A program made the position numbers and the translations under genes. Of a stretch of DNA of 64,000 nt, positions 36,657 to 46,132 are shown piece after piece. The notes under the pieces were generated by a model that was given only the letters and a program-made list of their open reading frames with translations, did no database searches and was not told the DNA's origin. Location of the stretch: the NCBI GenBank assembly GCA_038210445.1, contig JBBQWQ010000039.1, positions 9,036-73,035 on the forward strand, given 5' to 3'. The number at the start of each line of letters is the position of its first letter. Position 1 is the stretch's first letter. This DNA is from JABFRG01 sp038210445 (lineage in GTDB: Bacteria; Myxococcota_A; Polyangia; Polyangiales; Polyangiaceae).

Positions 36657-37784
36657 ATGAAGAAGAACCTTTGGTTTGCATCGATGGTCTCGCTCGCGTC
36701 GCTGGCCGCGCTGGGGAGCGCTGCCGGGGCGTGCTCCGCTGCGGCCTCCGACCTGAGCGCCACCCGTGGCGAGAGCAAGGGGGACGACGCCGCGGCCACA
36801 CCGGGCCTGGGCGGCGACGGGGCGACGGGGGCCGACGGGGGCGACCCCATCGAGAGCCTCGTCTTCATCCACGCCTCGCCGAACCTACCGGCCTTCCGCG
36901 TGTGCTTCGACGCGCTCTCGGACCAAGCTCCGCTACCGCGGAGTCGACCCATGCCGCGCTCCAATACAGTGGGGGTAGATGTAGGCAGCGCAGCCTACGT
37001 CGAGCTGGGCGTGGACGCGGCGGTACTGCGCGCAGCCGGCGCGACGCTTCCGGCGCACGTCATCAGCGTCGACGAGCTGGCCGACAAAGCCAACGTGCCC
37101 TGCGGCGTGCTCATGGACAACCTTCGTAGTCGCAGCCAGCTGGGCATCAACTACTGGGACGTCACCGTGCCCGCTGCCGCGCTGGGCGCCGGCGCCCACG
37201 CCATCGCCGTGGTCGGGTGCTCCAATGCGTTCGGCTCCAACCAGACCGAATGCGCCGTGTTCAAGAACGGCACGGTGGATCCGAAGAACGGCACCATCGC
37301 CGTGAAGTACCTGAACCTCCCGGGGCGCACAACGCAGGTCTTCAGCGTGGCGGCCGCGCAGCTCACCCCCAGCGCCGACCCGGTCAGCTTCCGTTTCAAC
37401 GATGTCCTTGGCACCGCGGCCTTTGGCGAGAGGACCGAGCTGAAGCAGCAAGGAGAGAGCCAAGCGGACTTCGATCCGAAGGTCATCGAGGCGTCGACCT
37501 TCTCGACGACCGGCGGCGCGTCGCTCCAGCAAACGATGATCGCCACCCAAGCCTACACGGCGCCGCTGGTTCTCCCGCGGCTCTACTTTCGGCCCGACAA
37601 CCCGGTCACCTTGGTGCTCGTCGGCGCGCGCTCCCCGATTCCGGGGCACCCGGGCCGCGCCCTGCACCTCATCGCCATTCCGTCGCGTGATCCCGAACGG
37701 CCGGTGGTGGCGCCCGACGCTGGTACGTTGCCGACCTTCGACGCGGGCGGCCCCGACGCAGCGCGCGACGCGACGCGCGACTGA
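36657..37784 (+). CDS. Hypothetical lipoprotein with a beta-sandwich (DUF4397-like) core
   Basis: A 375-residue predicted lipoprotein: signal peptide ASMVSLASLAALGSAAGACS with lipobox Cys, then an Asp/Gly linker (GLGGDGATGADGGDP) and a beta-rich domain. LVFIHASPNLPAFRVCFDAL and later GTIAVKYLNLPGRTTQVFSV resemble DUF4397-type repeats (ASPdaP.vdV..dg). The C-terminus ends in a low-complexity Asp/Ala/Arg tail (AGGPDAARDATRD). Start at the ATG preceded by GAGGG. It is divergent from the kinase operon. Surface location is inferred; function unknown. Confidence 0.78.
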   Translation: MKKNLWFASMVSLASLAALGSAAGACSAAASDLSATRGESKGDDAAATPGLGGDGATGADGGDPIESLVFIHASPNLPAFRVCFDALSDQAPLPRSRPMPRSNTVGVDVGSAAYVELGVDAAVLRAAGATLPAHVISVDELADKANVPCGVLMDNLRSRSQLGINYWDVTVPAAALGAGAHAIAVVGCSNAFGSNQTECAVFKNGTVDPKNGTIAVKYLNLPGRTTQVFSVAAAQLTPSADPVSFRFNDVLGTAAFGERTELKQQGESQADFDPKVIEASTFSTTGGASLQQTMIATQAYTAPLVLPRLYFRPDNPVTLVLVGARSPIPGHPGRALHLIAIPSRDPERPVVAPDAGTLPTFDAGGPDAARDATRD

Positions 37785-37822
37785 CCTTGACCCCACGGCC
37801 GCGGTCGTGCGCTCCTGAACGC

Positions 37823-38689
37823 GTGACCGCAGCGTGGACCATGCTCAAGGATGCGGCGCGACTCTTTCGCAAGCGAGGGGGCCGCCTGCTCAGCGGAGCC
37901 ATCGCGTTCTACGCGCTCCTTTCCATCGTGCCGATGCTGGTGATCGTCCTGCAGGTAGTGGCAAGCTTTAGCCAGGGCGATGCGGCGCACGCGTTCGTCT
38001 TGCACGAGCTCGGGCGCTGGGTCGGTGTCGCGGGCGCCGCAACCGTTGGTGAGCTGCTGGACCGTACGCGCCACGAGGGGAGCGGTGTGGTCGCCAGCGC
38101 CGGCAGCTCGCTCCTCGTGCTCTACGGCTCCACGCGGCTCTGGTCGCAACTGCAGCGGGCGCTCGACATTCTCTGGGGCGTCGAGAAGCCCGAGTCCGCG
38201 GGCTGGAAGGAGAGCGCGCTGGGCCAGCTTCGAAAGCGCGGGCTGGCCTTCTTGCTGGTGCTCTTCACCGGGCTCGCGCTCGCCGCGCTGCTGGTGGGCC
38301 ACACCCTGCTCGCCAGGTTGCGCGTAGACGACGTGGCCGAGGGCGCCTCGCGGGTCGTCGAAGGCTTCGGATCACTGGCCGTCACGGCCGGGCTCTTCAC
38401 GTTGATCTTCCGCTTTCTCCCGCACGCCAAGGTCACTACCAAGGAGGCCTTTCGCGGCGGCTTGGTCACCGCCATTTTGCTCACGCTGGGTTCGCTCCTG
38501 GTGAGCGCCTACGTGGCGCACAAGGCGGCGAGCTCTGCCTACGGGGCGGCCACCTCGCTGGTGATGCTGCTCCTCTACGTGCACTACTCGGCGCACGTGT
38601 TCTTCTTCGGCGCAGCGCTCACCTGCGTGCAGCAAAAGGCCTCGCCGGCGTTGGAAGACTCGCCAGACCGCGCGATACTGCCCTCGTGA
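37823..38689 (+). CDS. YihY/BrkB-family inner-membrane protein
   Basis: A 288-residue membrane protein of the YihY/virulence factor BrkB family (once called ribonuclease BN). The family signature RGGRLLSGAIAFYALLSIVP is present at the N-terminus, followed by about six membrane segments: LVIVLQVVA, GSSLLVLYGSTRLW, GLAFLLVLFTGLALAALLVG, SLAVTAGLFTLIFRF, GLVTAILLTLGSLLVSAYVA and LVMLLLYVHYSAHVFFFG. The start is uncertain: GTG 37823, ATG 37841 or TTG 37787. Its stop overlaps the lipid kinase GTG (GTGA). Transport or envelope role; the substrate is unknown. Confidence 0.88.
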   Translation: MTAAWTMLKDAARLFRKRGGRLLSGAIAFYALLSIVPMLVIVLQVVASFSQGDAAHAFVLHELGRWVGVAGAATVGELLDRTRHEGSGVVASAGSSLLVLYGSTRLWSQLQRALDILWGVEKPESAGWKESALGQLRKRGLAFLLVLFTGLALAALLVGHTLLARLRVDDVAEGASRVVEGFGSLAVTAGLFTLIFRFLPHAKVTTKEAFRGGLVTAILLTLGSLLVSAYVAHKAASSAYGAATSLVMLLLYVHYSAHVFFFGAALTCVQQKASPALEDSPDRAILPS

Positions 38690-39714
38690 AGCACTACCTC
38701 CTCGTGGGAAACCCCACCGCACAGAGCGGCAAAAACGTGGAGCGCATCGACCAAGCGCTCTCCCTCTTCGCGAAAGCTGGCGCCACGGCGACGCTGTTTT
38801 CCACGCTGCCGGAGGGTGCGACCATCGCGGCGCTGGCTGCGCATCTGGGCGGCGCCCCGCAAGCGTATACGGCGGTGGTGGCCATGGGCGGCGACGGCAC
38901 GTTCCGCGAGGTGGGCGCAGCGCTCCTGGAAATCCCCGAGGACGTTCGCCCGCCGCTGGGCATGCTGCCCACCGGAACCGCCAACGATCAGGGCAAGAGC
39001 TTCGGACTCTCGGCAAGCGAGGAAGCGCTCCCCGACAACGTGGCCATCGTGCTGGCGGGCTTCGAGACGCGCCTCGACGCCGGCATCGTCTCGCCCCTCG
39101 ACGAGGAGGGCCGCGTCGTGCGCAAGGACGCCTTCTTCGACTCGTTGAGCTGGGGTCTCACGGCGCGTGTTCTCCACGCGCGCAACGAAGATCGCGAAGC
39201 AGTGCAGAAAATGGGGCCGCTGCAGGAGGTGTACCGTGACCACCTGGTATACGCCGGGGCCTTCGTGCGCACCTTCCTCGAATCCTACGTCGAAACCGAC
39301 AAATTCTCCGCCGACGTGGAGATCGACGGAGAGCGCGCCACACTCTCCGGCCTCACCGATCTGGTGCTCAAGGCCACCCGCGTCTTCGCCGGATCGTGGG
39401 TGCTCGAGCGCGGAGGCGCCCACGACGATGGTCTCTTCGAGCTCGTGCCCTTCGTGGGCAAGCGCGACTGGGCCTCCAAGGCGCTGGTCGCGCTCGACGG
39501 CAACCCGCTCACCGAGGACGACCTCAACGAGGTCGGCATCGAGCACTCCAAGAACGTCAGCGGCGCGAGCTTCGACCTCTCGTTCACGCCAGAGGGCAAC
39601 ATTCCGGTGTACACGCAGATGGACGGCGAAGAGTACGTCCTCGCCCTGCGCTTCCGCATCCACGTCCTCGCGCGCGCCCTTCGCCTTGTCGTCCCGAGCC
39701 CGGTGGAGAAATGA
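38686..39714 (+). CDS. Diacylglycerol/sphingosine kinase-like lipid kinase (YegS type)
   Basis: A 342-residue protein of the DAGK catalytic family: NPTAQSGKNVERIDQAL at the start, nucleotide-binding MGGDGTFREVGAALLE, and LPTGTANDQGKSFGL in place of the usual GTANDFAR. It then shows a C-terminal beta-sandwich (FSADVEIDGERATLSGLTDL). It probably phosphorylates a membrane lipid such as diacylglycerol; the substrate is not shown by sequence. GTG start overlaps the YihY gene, and its stop overlaps the phosphofructokinase ATG. Confidence 0.88.
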   Translation: MKHYLLVGNPTAQSGKNVERIDQALSLFAKAGATATLFSTLPEGATIAALAAHLGGAPQAYTAVVAMGGDGTFREVGAALLEIPEDVRPPLGMLPTGTANDQGKSFGLSASEEALPDNVAIVLAGFETRLDAGIVSPLDEEGRVVRKDAFFDSLSWGLTARVLHARNEDREAVQKMGPLQEVYRDHLVYAGAFVRTFLESYVETDKFSADVEIDGERATLSGLTDLVLKATRVFAGSWVLERGGAHDDGLFELVPFVGKRDWASKALVALDGNPLTEDDLNEVGIEHSKNVSGASFDLSFTPEGNIPVYTQMDGEEYVLALRFRIHVLARALRLVVPSPVEK

Positions 39715-41084
39715 TGGTTACCCAAAGAGACCTCGACGTGCGCACGCTCGGCCCCCGCAACGTTCCGTCGCCGCTCGGCCTCTCCACCGTGGCTGGCGAC
39801 GAGGTGGCCGACTACGTACCCGACGGAGCCCGGGTGATCCTCGACGTCGAGGTCATGAGCGGCGATCGGCCGATAGCGCCGCTGCTGGTGGAGAAGGCCG
39901 GTCCGCGCGAGCTTCTGTTCTTCGCTCCGGCCGAGGTCACCGCCGGCATCGTCACCTGCGGTGGGCTCTGTCCTGGCATCAACAATGTCCTCCGCTCGCT
40001 GGTGCTCGAGCTGCACCACAAGTACAAGGTGCACGAGGTGGTGGGCTACCGCTACGGCTTCGAAGGGCTCGACCCCGCGCACGCAGTACCGCCGGTGTCG
40101 CTGGGCCCCGACGAGGTACGGCACATCCACCGACAGGGCGGCAGTTTCCTCGGGCTATCGCGCGGTCGCCGCTCGGCCGAAACCATGGTCGACACGCTGG
40201 TGCGCGACGGCGTCAACCTGCTCTTCGCCATCGGCGGCGACGGGACCATGCGCGGCGCCCATGCCATCGAGAAGGAGATCGCGCGCCGCAACCTGCCGAT
40301 CGCCATCGTTGGCGTTCCCAAGACCATCGACAACGACGTGGCGTTCGTCGACAAGACCTTCGGCTTCGACACCGCGGTGGAGCTCGCCCGGCTCGCCGTC
40401 GACGCCGCGCACACCGAGGCCCTGGGGGCGCGGAACGGCGTGGGTCTGGTCAAGCTCATGGGGCGCGACTCGGGCTTCATCGCCGCCGCCGCCACGCTGG
40501 CCAGCCACGACGTCAACTACTGCCTCTTGCCGGAGGTGCACTACCAACTGGAGGGACCACACGGGCTCCTGGCCCAGCTCGAGCGGCGTCTGGCGCTGCG
40601 GGGCCACGCGCTCATCGTGGTGGCCGAGGGGTGCGGCGTCAATCTAGACCTTCCGCCGCCGGAGACGGTGGAGCACGACGCATCGGGAAACCTTCGGCAC
40701 TCGAGCCACGACTCCGACATCGGCCCGCGCCTGTGCAACATCATCACCAAGCACTTCAAAGCGCGCGACGTCGAAGCGCCTGTAAAATACATCGACCCCA
40801 GCTACATGATTCGCAGCGTGCCCGCCAACGCCCAAGACAGCATCTTCTGCGACGCGTTGGCCCGCAACGCCGTGCACGCGGGGATGGCCGGGAAGACCGG
40901 CATCATCGTGGGTCGCACCCATCGCATCTTCACCCACGTGCCGCTGGAGCTCGTGACCCGCGAGCGCAAATGCATCGACCCCGATGGCGATCTGTGGCTC
41001 GCCGTCACCGAGACCACCGGTCAACCTCCGCTCCGGGCGCCCGGCGTGGAGCGAAAAAGCGAGCCGCGCATGCCCCAGATGTAG
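39711..41084 (+). CDS. 6-phosphofructokinase (long ATP-type)
   Basis: Phosphorylates fructose-6-phosphate to the 1,6-bisphosphate. 457 residues, longer than the 320-residue PfkA type. The nucleotide site reads FAIGGDGTMRGA (residues 173-184), with Gly after GGD as in ATP-users. The catalytic loop reads PKTIDNDVAF (Pro203, Lys204), the form shared by PPi-type and long-clade enzymes. GIVTCGGLCPGINNVLRSLV and VKLMGRDSGFIA are also diagnostic. GGDG together with PKTIDND is typical of the long ATP-dependent clade, so I infer ATP use. Third gene in an overlapping operon with yihY and the lipid kinase. Confidence 0.92.
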   Translation: MMVTQRDLDVRTLGPRNVPSPLGLSTVAGDEVADYVPDGARVILDVEVMSGDRPIAPLLVEKAGPRELLFFAPAEVTAGIVTCGGLCPGINNVLRSLVLELHHKYKVHEVVGYRYGFEGLDPAHAVPPVSLGPDEVRHIHRQGGSFLGLSRGRRSAETMVDTLVRDGVNLLFAIGGDGTMRGAHAIEKEIARRNLPIAIVGVPKTIDNDVAFVDKTFGFDTAVELARLAVDAAHTEALGARNGVGLVKLMGRDSGFIAAAATLASHDVNYCLLPEVHYQLEGPHGLLAQLERRLALRGHALIVVAEGCGVNLDLPPPETVEHDASGNLRHSSHDSDIGPRLCNIITKHFKARDVEAPVKYIDPSYMIRSVPANAQDSIFCDALARNAVHAGMAGKTGIIVGRTHRIFTHVPLELVTRERKCIDPDGDLWLAVTETTGQPPLRAPGVERKSEPRMPQM

Positions 41085-41115
41085 AGGATGAATCGCTGGC
41101 GGGATGCGCAAAGCA

Positions 41116-41147
41116 AACGGGCCCCGACGCTTCCGCCGAGGCCCGTT
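41116..41147. terminator. Bidirectional hairpin between pfk and gyrB
   Basis: AACGGGCC (41116-41123) pairs with GGCCCGTT (41140-41147), 8 bp, loop 16 nt, in the 82-bp gap between the convergent phosphofructokinase and gyrB genes. There is no T-run. Confidence 0.5.
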
Positions 41148-41166
41148 CGTACGCCGACCCGTGATT

Positions 41167-43689
41167 TTAGATGTCGAGGTTTCGCACGTTGAGGGCGTTG
41201 GTCTCGATGAAGGCGCGGCGCGGCTCCACGTGATCGCCCATGAGCACGGAGAAGATCTGATCCGTCTGCACCGCGTCGTCGAGGCGCACCTGGAGCATCA
41301 CGCGCGCGTTGGGGTCGAGCGTGGTCTCCCAGAGCTGGTCCGGGTTCATCTCGCCCAGACCCTTGTAGCGCTGGAGCGAGGTGCCCTTGCGGCCGCGGAG
41401 ATCGATGGCGTCCCACAGGGCGTCGGCGTCTTCCGCCTGGGTCTCCTCGGCGTCTTCGCCGTCCTTGTCCTTCTTGGTCTCGCGAAGGAAGTAGGGCGCC
41501 GGCCCGATGGATCGCACGTCCTGGTCGATGGAGTAGAGCTCCTCGTACTCGGCCGACTCCACCAGGTTCCAGTCGATGATCGTCTCGCGGGCGTTGGAGC
41601 CGGGACGCGGGGTGATTTTGATGATCGCCGCGCCGTGCTCGGGATCCCACCCGACGTCGATGGAGAGCGGGAAGATGTCTGGGTACTTGCGCTCGAGCAT
41701 GGCGCGCACCGGCGGAATCGCCGCTTCGACCTTCTTGCGCTCGCGCAGCTCGGCCTTGCCCAGCGCCGCCGAGCGGAGCACCGCAGCGACGATCTTGGCG
41801 TCGGCGCGGCGGTCGATCTTCGAGAGCGCACGCCGGAAGAGGCGCATGCGCTCGGCCAGCCGAAGGAGCGGCTCGCCGGTGAGGGTCGGGCCCTTACCGG
41901 TGGCGCGCACCGCCACCCCCTCGACGCCGTGCTCGAGGAAGAAGCGATCGAGGGCCGCCTGATCCTTGAGGTACAGGCTGGTCTTTCCGCGCTTGACCCG
42001 GAAGAGCGGCGGCTGCGCGATGTACAGGTAGCCGCGCTCGATGATCTGCGGCATTTGCCGGTAAAAGAACGTGAGCAGCAGGGTGCGAATGTGGCTGCCG
42101 TCGACGTCTGCGTCGGTCATCAGCACAATCTGGTGGTAGCGCAGCTTCTCGATGTCGAAGCTGCCGCCCTGCTCCGGGGTGCCGATGCCGGCGCCCAGGG
42201 CAGCGATGAGGGTGCCAATCTCGGCGGAGCCCAGCATCTTGTCGAGGCGGGCACGCTCGACGTTGAGGATCTTGCCGCGGAGCGGAAGGATTGCCTGGAA
42301 CTTGCGGTCGCGGCCCTGCTTGGCAGAGCCACCGGCGCTATCGCCCTCGACGATGTACAGCTCGGCCTGCTGCGGATCGCGCGACTGGCAGTCGGCGAGC
42401 TTGCCGGAGAGGCTGTTGTAGTCGAGGGCGCCCTTGCGCACCACCTCACGGGCCTTGCGCGCCGCTTCCCGGGCCTTCGCCGCGAGAATGGCCTTCTCCA
42501 CGATCTTGCGGGCGATCTGCGGGTGCTCTTCGAAGTACTGGCCGAGCTTCTCCACAATGATCGACTCGGTGATGCTCTTGACCTCGCTCGAGACCAGCTT
42601 GCTCTTGGTCTGGGAGTCGAAGGAAGGGTCGGGCACCATGGCGCTGATGACCGCGGTGAGGCCTTCGCGGATGTCTTCCCCGGTGAGGCCGTTCTTCACC
42701 TCTTTGAAGAGGTTGGACGCGGTGCCGTAGGCGTTGAACACGCGGGTGAGCGCGCCGCGGAAGCCCGTGAGGTGGGTGCCGCCATCTCGGTTGTGAATGT
42801 TGTTGGTGTAGCAAAACACCTGCTCCGAGAAGGTGGCGTTCCACTGGAGCGCCACTTCGATCTGCACCTCGGAGCCGTTCTCGGCGAGCTGTTTGGCGAC
42901 GATGTGGATGACCTTCTCGTGCTCCGGCTCCTTCTCCTTGTTGAGAAGCTCCACGAACTCGCGAATGCCGCCCTTGTACTCGAAGACCTCGGTGCGGCCG
43001 CCGTCGCGCTCGTCGGTGAGCGTGATGACGAAGCCGGCGTTGAGGTAGCTGAGCTCGCGAAGACGGCTCGCCAGGATGCCGTAGCTGATCTCGGTGTTGC
43101 TGAAGATCTCGGTGTCGGGCTTGAAGGTGATCTTGGTGCCGGTCTTGTCGGAGTCGCCGATGACCTCGAGCTTGGTGACCGGTGCGCCGCGGCGGTATTC
43201 CTGCGCGTACACGTGGCCCTCGCGCTTGATCTCGAGCTTGAGGATCTCGCTCACCGCGTTGACAGCGCTGACACCCACGCCGTGCAGGCCGGCCGAGACC
43301 TTGTAGCTCGAGTGGTCGAACTTGCCGCCGGCGTGGAGCACGGTCATGACCAGCTCCGCAGCGCTTACGTCTTTGCCGAGCTTCTTCGAGTGGTCCTCGT
43401 GCTTGCCCACGGGAATGCCGCGACCGTTGTCCTCGACGGTGATGCTGCTGTCGTAGTGGATGATGACATCCATCTTGTTGCAGTAGCCACCGAGGTGCTC
43501 GTCCACCGCGTTGTCGACCACCTCCCACACGAGGTGGTGAAGGCCTGACCCGTCGTGCACGTCACCGATGTACATGCCCGGCCGCTTGCGGACTGCTTCG
43601 AGGCCTTCGAGGACGGTGATGCTTTCACTGCCATAGGTGCCGGGCGTTGCCGGAGCCGTGCTCGGAGTCGCTTCTACTTCCGTCGTCAT
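41167..43689 (-). CDS. gyrB: DNA gyrase subunit B
   Basis: The ATPase subunit of gyrase, which introduces negative supercoils with GyrA. 840 residues. The GHKL ATPase region includes RPGMYIGDVHDGSGLHHLVW, DNGRGIPVGKHEDHSKK and HAGGKFDHSSYKVSAGLHGV. The TOPRIM region has ELYIVEGDSAGGSAKQGRDR and VLMTDADVDGSHIRTLLLTF. The C-terminus has LQRYKGLGEMNPDQLWETTL. An insertion of about 30 acidic/charged residues (KKDKDGEDAEETQAEDADAL) lies before this last motif. It follows recF in the dnaN-recF-gyrB order but has its own promoter-like sequence in a 179-bp gap. Confidence 0.98.
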   Translation of the reverse strand: MTTEVEATPSTAPATPGTYGSESITVLEGLEAVRKRPGMYIGDVHDGSGLHHLVWEVVDNAVDEHLGGYCNKMDVIIHYDSSITVEDNGRGIPVGKHEDHSKKLGKDVSAAELVMTVLHAGGKFDHSSYKVSAGLHGVGVSAVNAVSEILKLEIKREGHVYAQEYRRGAPVTKLEVIGDSDKTGTKITFKPDTEIFSNTEISYGILASRLRELSYLNAGFVITLTDERDGGRTEVFEYKGGIREFVELLNKEKEPEHEKVIHIVAKQLAENGSEVQIEVALQWNATFSEQVFCYTNNIHNRDGGTHLTGFRGALTRVFNAYGTASNLFKEVKNGLTGEDIREGLTAVISAMVPDPSFDSQTKSKLVSSEVKSITESIIVEKLGQYFEEHPQIARKIVEKAILAAKAREAARKAREVVRKGALDYNSLSGKLADCQSRDPQQAELYIVEGDSAGGSAKQGRDRKFQAILPLRGKILNVERARLDKMLGSAEIGTLIAALGAGIGTPEQGGSFDIEKLRYHQIVLMTDADVDGSHIRTLLLTFFYRQMPQIIERGYLYIAQPPLFRVKRGKTSLYLKDQAALDRFFLEHGVEGVAVRATGKGPTLTGEPLLRLAERMRLFRRALSKIDRRADAKIVAAVLRSAALGKAELRERKKVEAAIPPVRAMLERKYPDIFPLSIDVGWDPEHGAAIIKITPRPGSNARETIIDWNLVESAEYEELYSIDQDVRSIGPAPYFLRETKKDKDGEDAEETQAEDADALWDAIDLRGRKGTSLQRYKGLGEMNPDQLWETTLDPNARVMLQVRLDDAVQTDQIFSVLMGDHVEPRRAFIETNALNVRNLDI

Positions 43690-43747
43690 GCGTTCGATTC
43701 GATCGATGATTCGGGACCCGAAACGGGCACCCTACTGAGGTGCCGCG

Positions 43748-43776
43748 ACTATAGCCCAAAGCCCCCGCCGCGGCAA
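43748..43776 (-). promoter_or_regulatory. Sigma-70-like promoter of gyrB
   Basis: On the minus strand: TTGCCG (43776-43771), 17-nt spacer, TATAGT (43753-43748), about 59 nt before the gyrB ATG. Matches 4/6 and 5/6 to TTGACA/TATAAT. The GC-rich spacer could make it supercoiling-sensitive. A 12-bp direct repeat GATTCGGGACCC flanks it at 43708-43719 and 43825-43836. Confidence 0.55.
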
Positions 43777-43868
43777 CGCAATCGCCCAAATTTAGCCTTG
43801 CAATTTCATGCACTTACATTCGTTGATTCGGGACCCTCGAAGACGCCTTTCGGCGCGGCTGTCAAGGC

Positions 43869-44975
43869 CTACGAGAGCGGAGAAATCACGCCCTGGCGCA
43901 GCTGAAAATCGGCGCGTTCGGCGCCTTCGGTGGCAATGAGCTCGGGACGCGTGGTGGTGAGGAAAACCTGCCCCTCGGTGGCGCGCAGGAAGGAAAAAAG
44001 CGCCTCGGTTCGCGAACGGTCGAGCTCGCTCGAGACGTCGTCGAGGAGCAGCACAGGTCGCGCCCCGCGGGCCTCGCCGATGACGGCGATCTCGGCCGCC
44101 TTGAGGGCCAGCACGAGCGCCCGATGCTGCCCCTGGGAGGCGCTGGTGCGGGCGGCGGCGCCCTGGAGGCTCAGGGCCAGGTCGTCGCGATGCGGCCCCG
44201 TGCGGGCGGTGCCCCGGCGAAGATCGAGCGCACGATTCTTGCGGAGCTCTGCGCGAAACGCTTCCGCCTCGCGGGGCGCACCGGGGACGTACGCGATGGC
44301 GCAGGCCAGGGGCGTGGTGAAGATCGACTCGAACGCGACCAGGGCCCGGGAAACGATGCGCTCGGCGGCCGCAGCCCGAGCCTCCATGAGCGCGAGCCCA
44401 TGCTTTATCACCAGGGTTTCCCAGTGGTCGACGTCGGTTGCATCGATGCCGCGGGCCTCCAGGGTCTTCTGCCGCGAGCGCTGGGCGCGGGTGTAGGCCT
44501 CGAGCTCGGTGATGCCGGTGGGCGCCACGAAGAGCGCCACGCGATCGAGGAGCTTGCGGCGCGCGGCGCTGGGGCCGGTGGAGAGCGAGAGCTCGCCCGG
44601 ATGAAACACCACCACCGGCGAGGCCGTGGCGTAGGCCAGTAGAGAGCGAGGACGCTTGTCGTCGATGCGCACGCTGCGGGTGCCCTGGTCGACTCCGAAG
44701 CGCTGCTCCCGGGTCATGTCGCCCTCGCGCACCTTGGCCCGCACGCTCACCACGTCGCTGCCGGCGCCAGGTGCGCCATGCGGCATCAAGTCGGCGACCT
44801 TGGAGGTGCGAAAGCTCTTCGACGAGAGCACCGCGTAGAGCGCCTCGAGGACGTTGGTCTTCCCCTGACCGTTGTCGCCGGAGAACACGTTGAACCGCGG
44901 CGACGGGCGAAAATCCGCCTGGGCGAGGTTCCGGAAATGGCGAATCGAGAGGGCGAGGACGAGGAGAGACTCCAC
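43869..44975 (-). CDS. recF: DNA replication and repair protein RecF
   Basis: An SMC-like ATPase that helps load RecA on gapped DNA. Walker A is FSGDNGQGKTNVLEALYAVL, then SFRTSKVADLM, PVVVFHPGELSLSTGPSAAR, GPHRDDLALSL, the signature SQGQHRALVLALKAAE, and Walker B ARPVLLLDDVSSELD. The GTG at 44975 is chosen because the conserved LALSIRHFRNL follows and dnaN ends 8 nt upstream; the longer open frame overlaps dnaN in another phase. 368 residues, normal. Confidence 0.95.
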   Translation of the reverse strand: MESLLVLALSIRHFRNLAQADFRPSPRFNVFSGDNGQGKTNVLEALYAVLSSKSFRTSKVADLMPHGAPGAGSDVVSVRAKVREGDMTREQRFGVDQGTRSVRIDDKRPRSLLAYATASPVVVFHPGELSLSTGPSAARRKLLDRVALFVAPTGITELEAYTRAQRSRQKTLEARGIDATDVDHWETLVIKHGLALMEARAAAAERIVSRALVAFESIFTTPLACAIAYVPGAPREAEAFRAELRKNRALDLRRGTARTGPHRDDLALSLQGAAARTSASQGQHRALVLALKAAEIAVIGEARGARPVLLLDDVSSELDRSRTEALFSFLRATEGQVFLTTTRPELIATEGAERADFQLRQGVISPLS

Positions 44976-44983
44976 GCCGCCCT

Positions 44984-46132
44984 TCAGATTCGCATGGGCA
45001 TCACGACCGCGAGAAAGTCGCGGCCTTCGGTCTTGGGCGAGGGCGCCGGACGAAGCACCGCGGGGTCGAGCTCGCCAGAGAGCGAGAGCGTGACCTCGTC
45101 GTCGGTGAGCGCGCCCAGGACGTCGAGGAAGTACTTGGCGTTGAAGCCGATGGTGATGACGGGACCGGTGTAGTCTACCGGAATCTCGTCGAAGCCATCG
45201 CCGGTGTCGGGCGACTCGCTGGTGATGCGCATGGTGCCCTGGCCCACCTGCACTTTGACGCCGCCAGTGCGCTCGCTGGCGGCGATGCTCACCGCACGCA
45301 AAGCGTTGGCGAGGTCGGCGCGGGGAGCCCGGACGATCTTCTCTTGGCCCTGCGGAATGACCTGCGCGTACGGGGGAAACTGCGCTTCCACCAGCTTGAC
45401 GCTGAAGGTCGTGGTGCCGGCTTGGAAGAACGCGCTGGCGCCGCTCTGGGTGATCTTCAGCTCCGGGCGGGTGCCCTTCTCGGCTTCCGAAGCCATCTCG
45501 TCGCACAGGCCGCGGAGCTCGAGAATGGCCTTTTGCGGAATGAGCATGGCCGCCGAGGCCTGGCGCCCGGGCACTTTGACTTCCATCTTCGAGAGCCGGT
45601 GGCCGTCGGTGGTGACCATGCGAACGGTCTCGCCGTCCCACTCGAAGAGCGCCGAATTCAGGTGCGCGCGGGTCTCGTCGGTGGAGATGGAAAAGTAGGT
45701 GCGCTCGATGAGATCCTTGAGGACGTCGACCTCGAGCGAGAGCGTCGGCGAGCCCTCTTGCGGCATCGGGAGCGGCGGAAAGTCGCCACCTGGCATGCCG
45801 CGCAGGGTGTAGCGACGGGCGCTGCCTTTGGCCTTCAGCGTGGTGGCCGCGCCGTCGGGCGCCGAGAGATGAATCGGACCGTCGGGCATCATCTTGATGC
45901 GCTCGAACAGGTCCTTCGCGGGAACGGCAACGGTGCCCGGCTTGGTCACGTCGGCGACGATGCGGCCCACGAGCCCGAGGTACAAATCGGTGGCGGCGAG
46001 CTTGAGGAACCCCGTGCCGTCGGTGGCCAAGAGCACGCTCGAAAGCACGGGCATGGTGCTCTTGCGCTCGGCGACGCCTTGCATCCGCGTCACGAGCCGG
46101 AGCAGATCTTTCTTGGCTACGGTCAGTTCCAT
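44984..46132 (-). CDS. dnaN: DNA polymerase III beta clamp
   Basis: The sliding clamp of replication. 382 residues with three clamp domains: ELTVAKKDLLRLVTRMQGVA with RKSTMPVLSSVLL at the start, DLFERIKMMPDGPIHL, RTYFSISTDETRAHLNSALF, VRMVTTDGHRLSKMEV, and a C-terminal AVVMPMRI close to the usual MPMRL. Start at the ATG at 46132 with AGAAG upstream; the longer open frame covers non-conserved sequence. It is upstream of recF by 8 nt. dnaA is not found next to it in the window. Confidence 0.97.
   Translation of the reverse strand: MELTVAKKDLLRLVTRMQGVAERKSTMPVLSSVLLATDGTGFLKLAATDLYLGLVGRIVADVTKPGTVAVPAKDLFERIKMMPDGPIHLSAPDGAATTLKAKGSARRYTLRGMPGGDFPPLPMPQEGSPTLSLEVDVLKDLIERTYFSISTDETRAHLNSALFEWDGETVRMVTTDGHRLSKMEVKVPGRQASAAMLIPQKAILELRGLCDEMASEAEKGTRPELKITQSGASAFFQAGTTTFSVKLVEAQFPPYAQVIPQGQEKIVRAPRADLANALRAVSIAASERTGGVKVQVGQGTMRITSESPDTGDGFDEIPVDYTGPVITIGFNAKYFLDVLGALTDDEVTLSLSGELDPAVLRPAPSPKTEGRDFLAVVMPMRI

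Noticed and set aside
41104..43548. An 814-codon open frame opposite gyrB
   Set aside because: High-GC antisense shadow: gyrB on the other strand is unambiguous and the antisense sequence has no recognisable motif.
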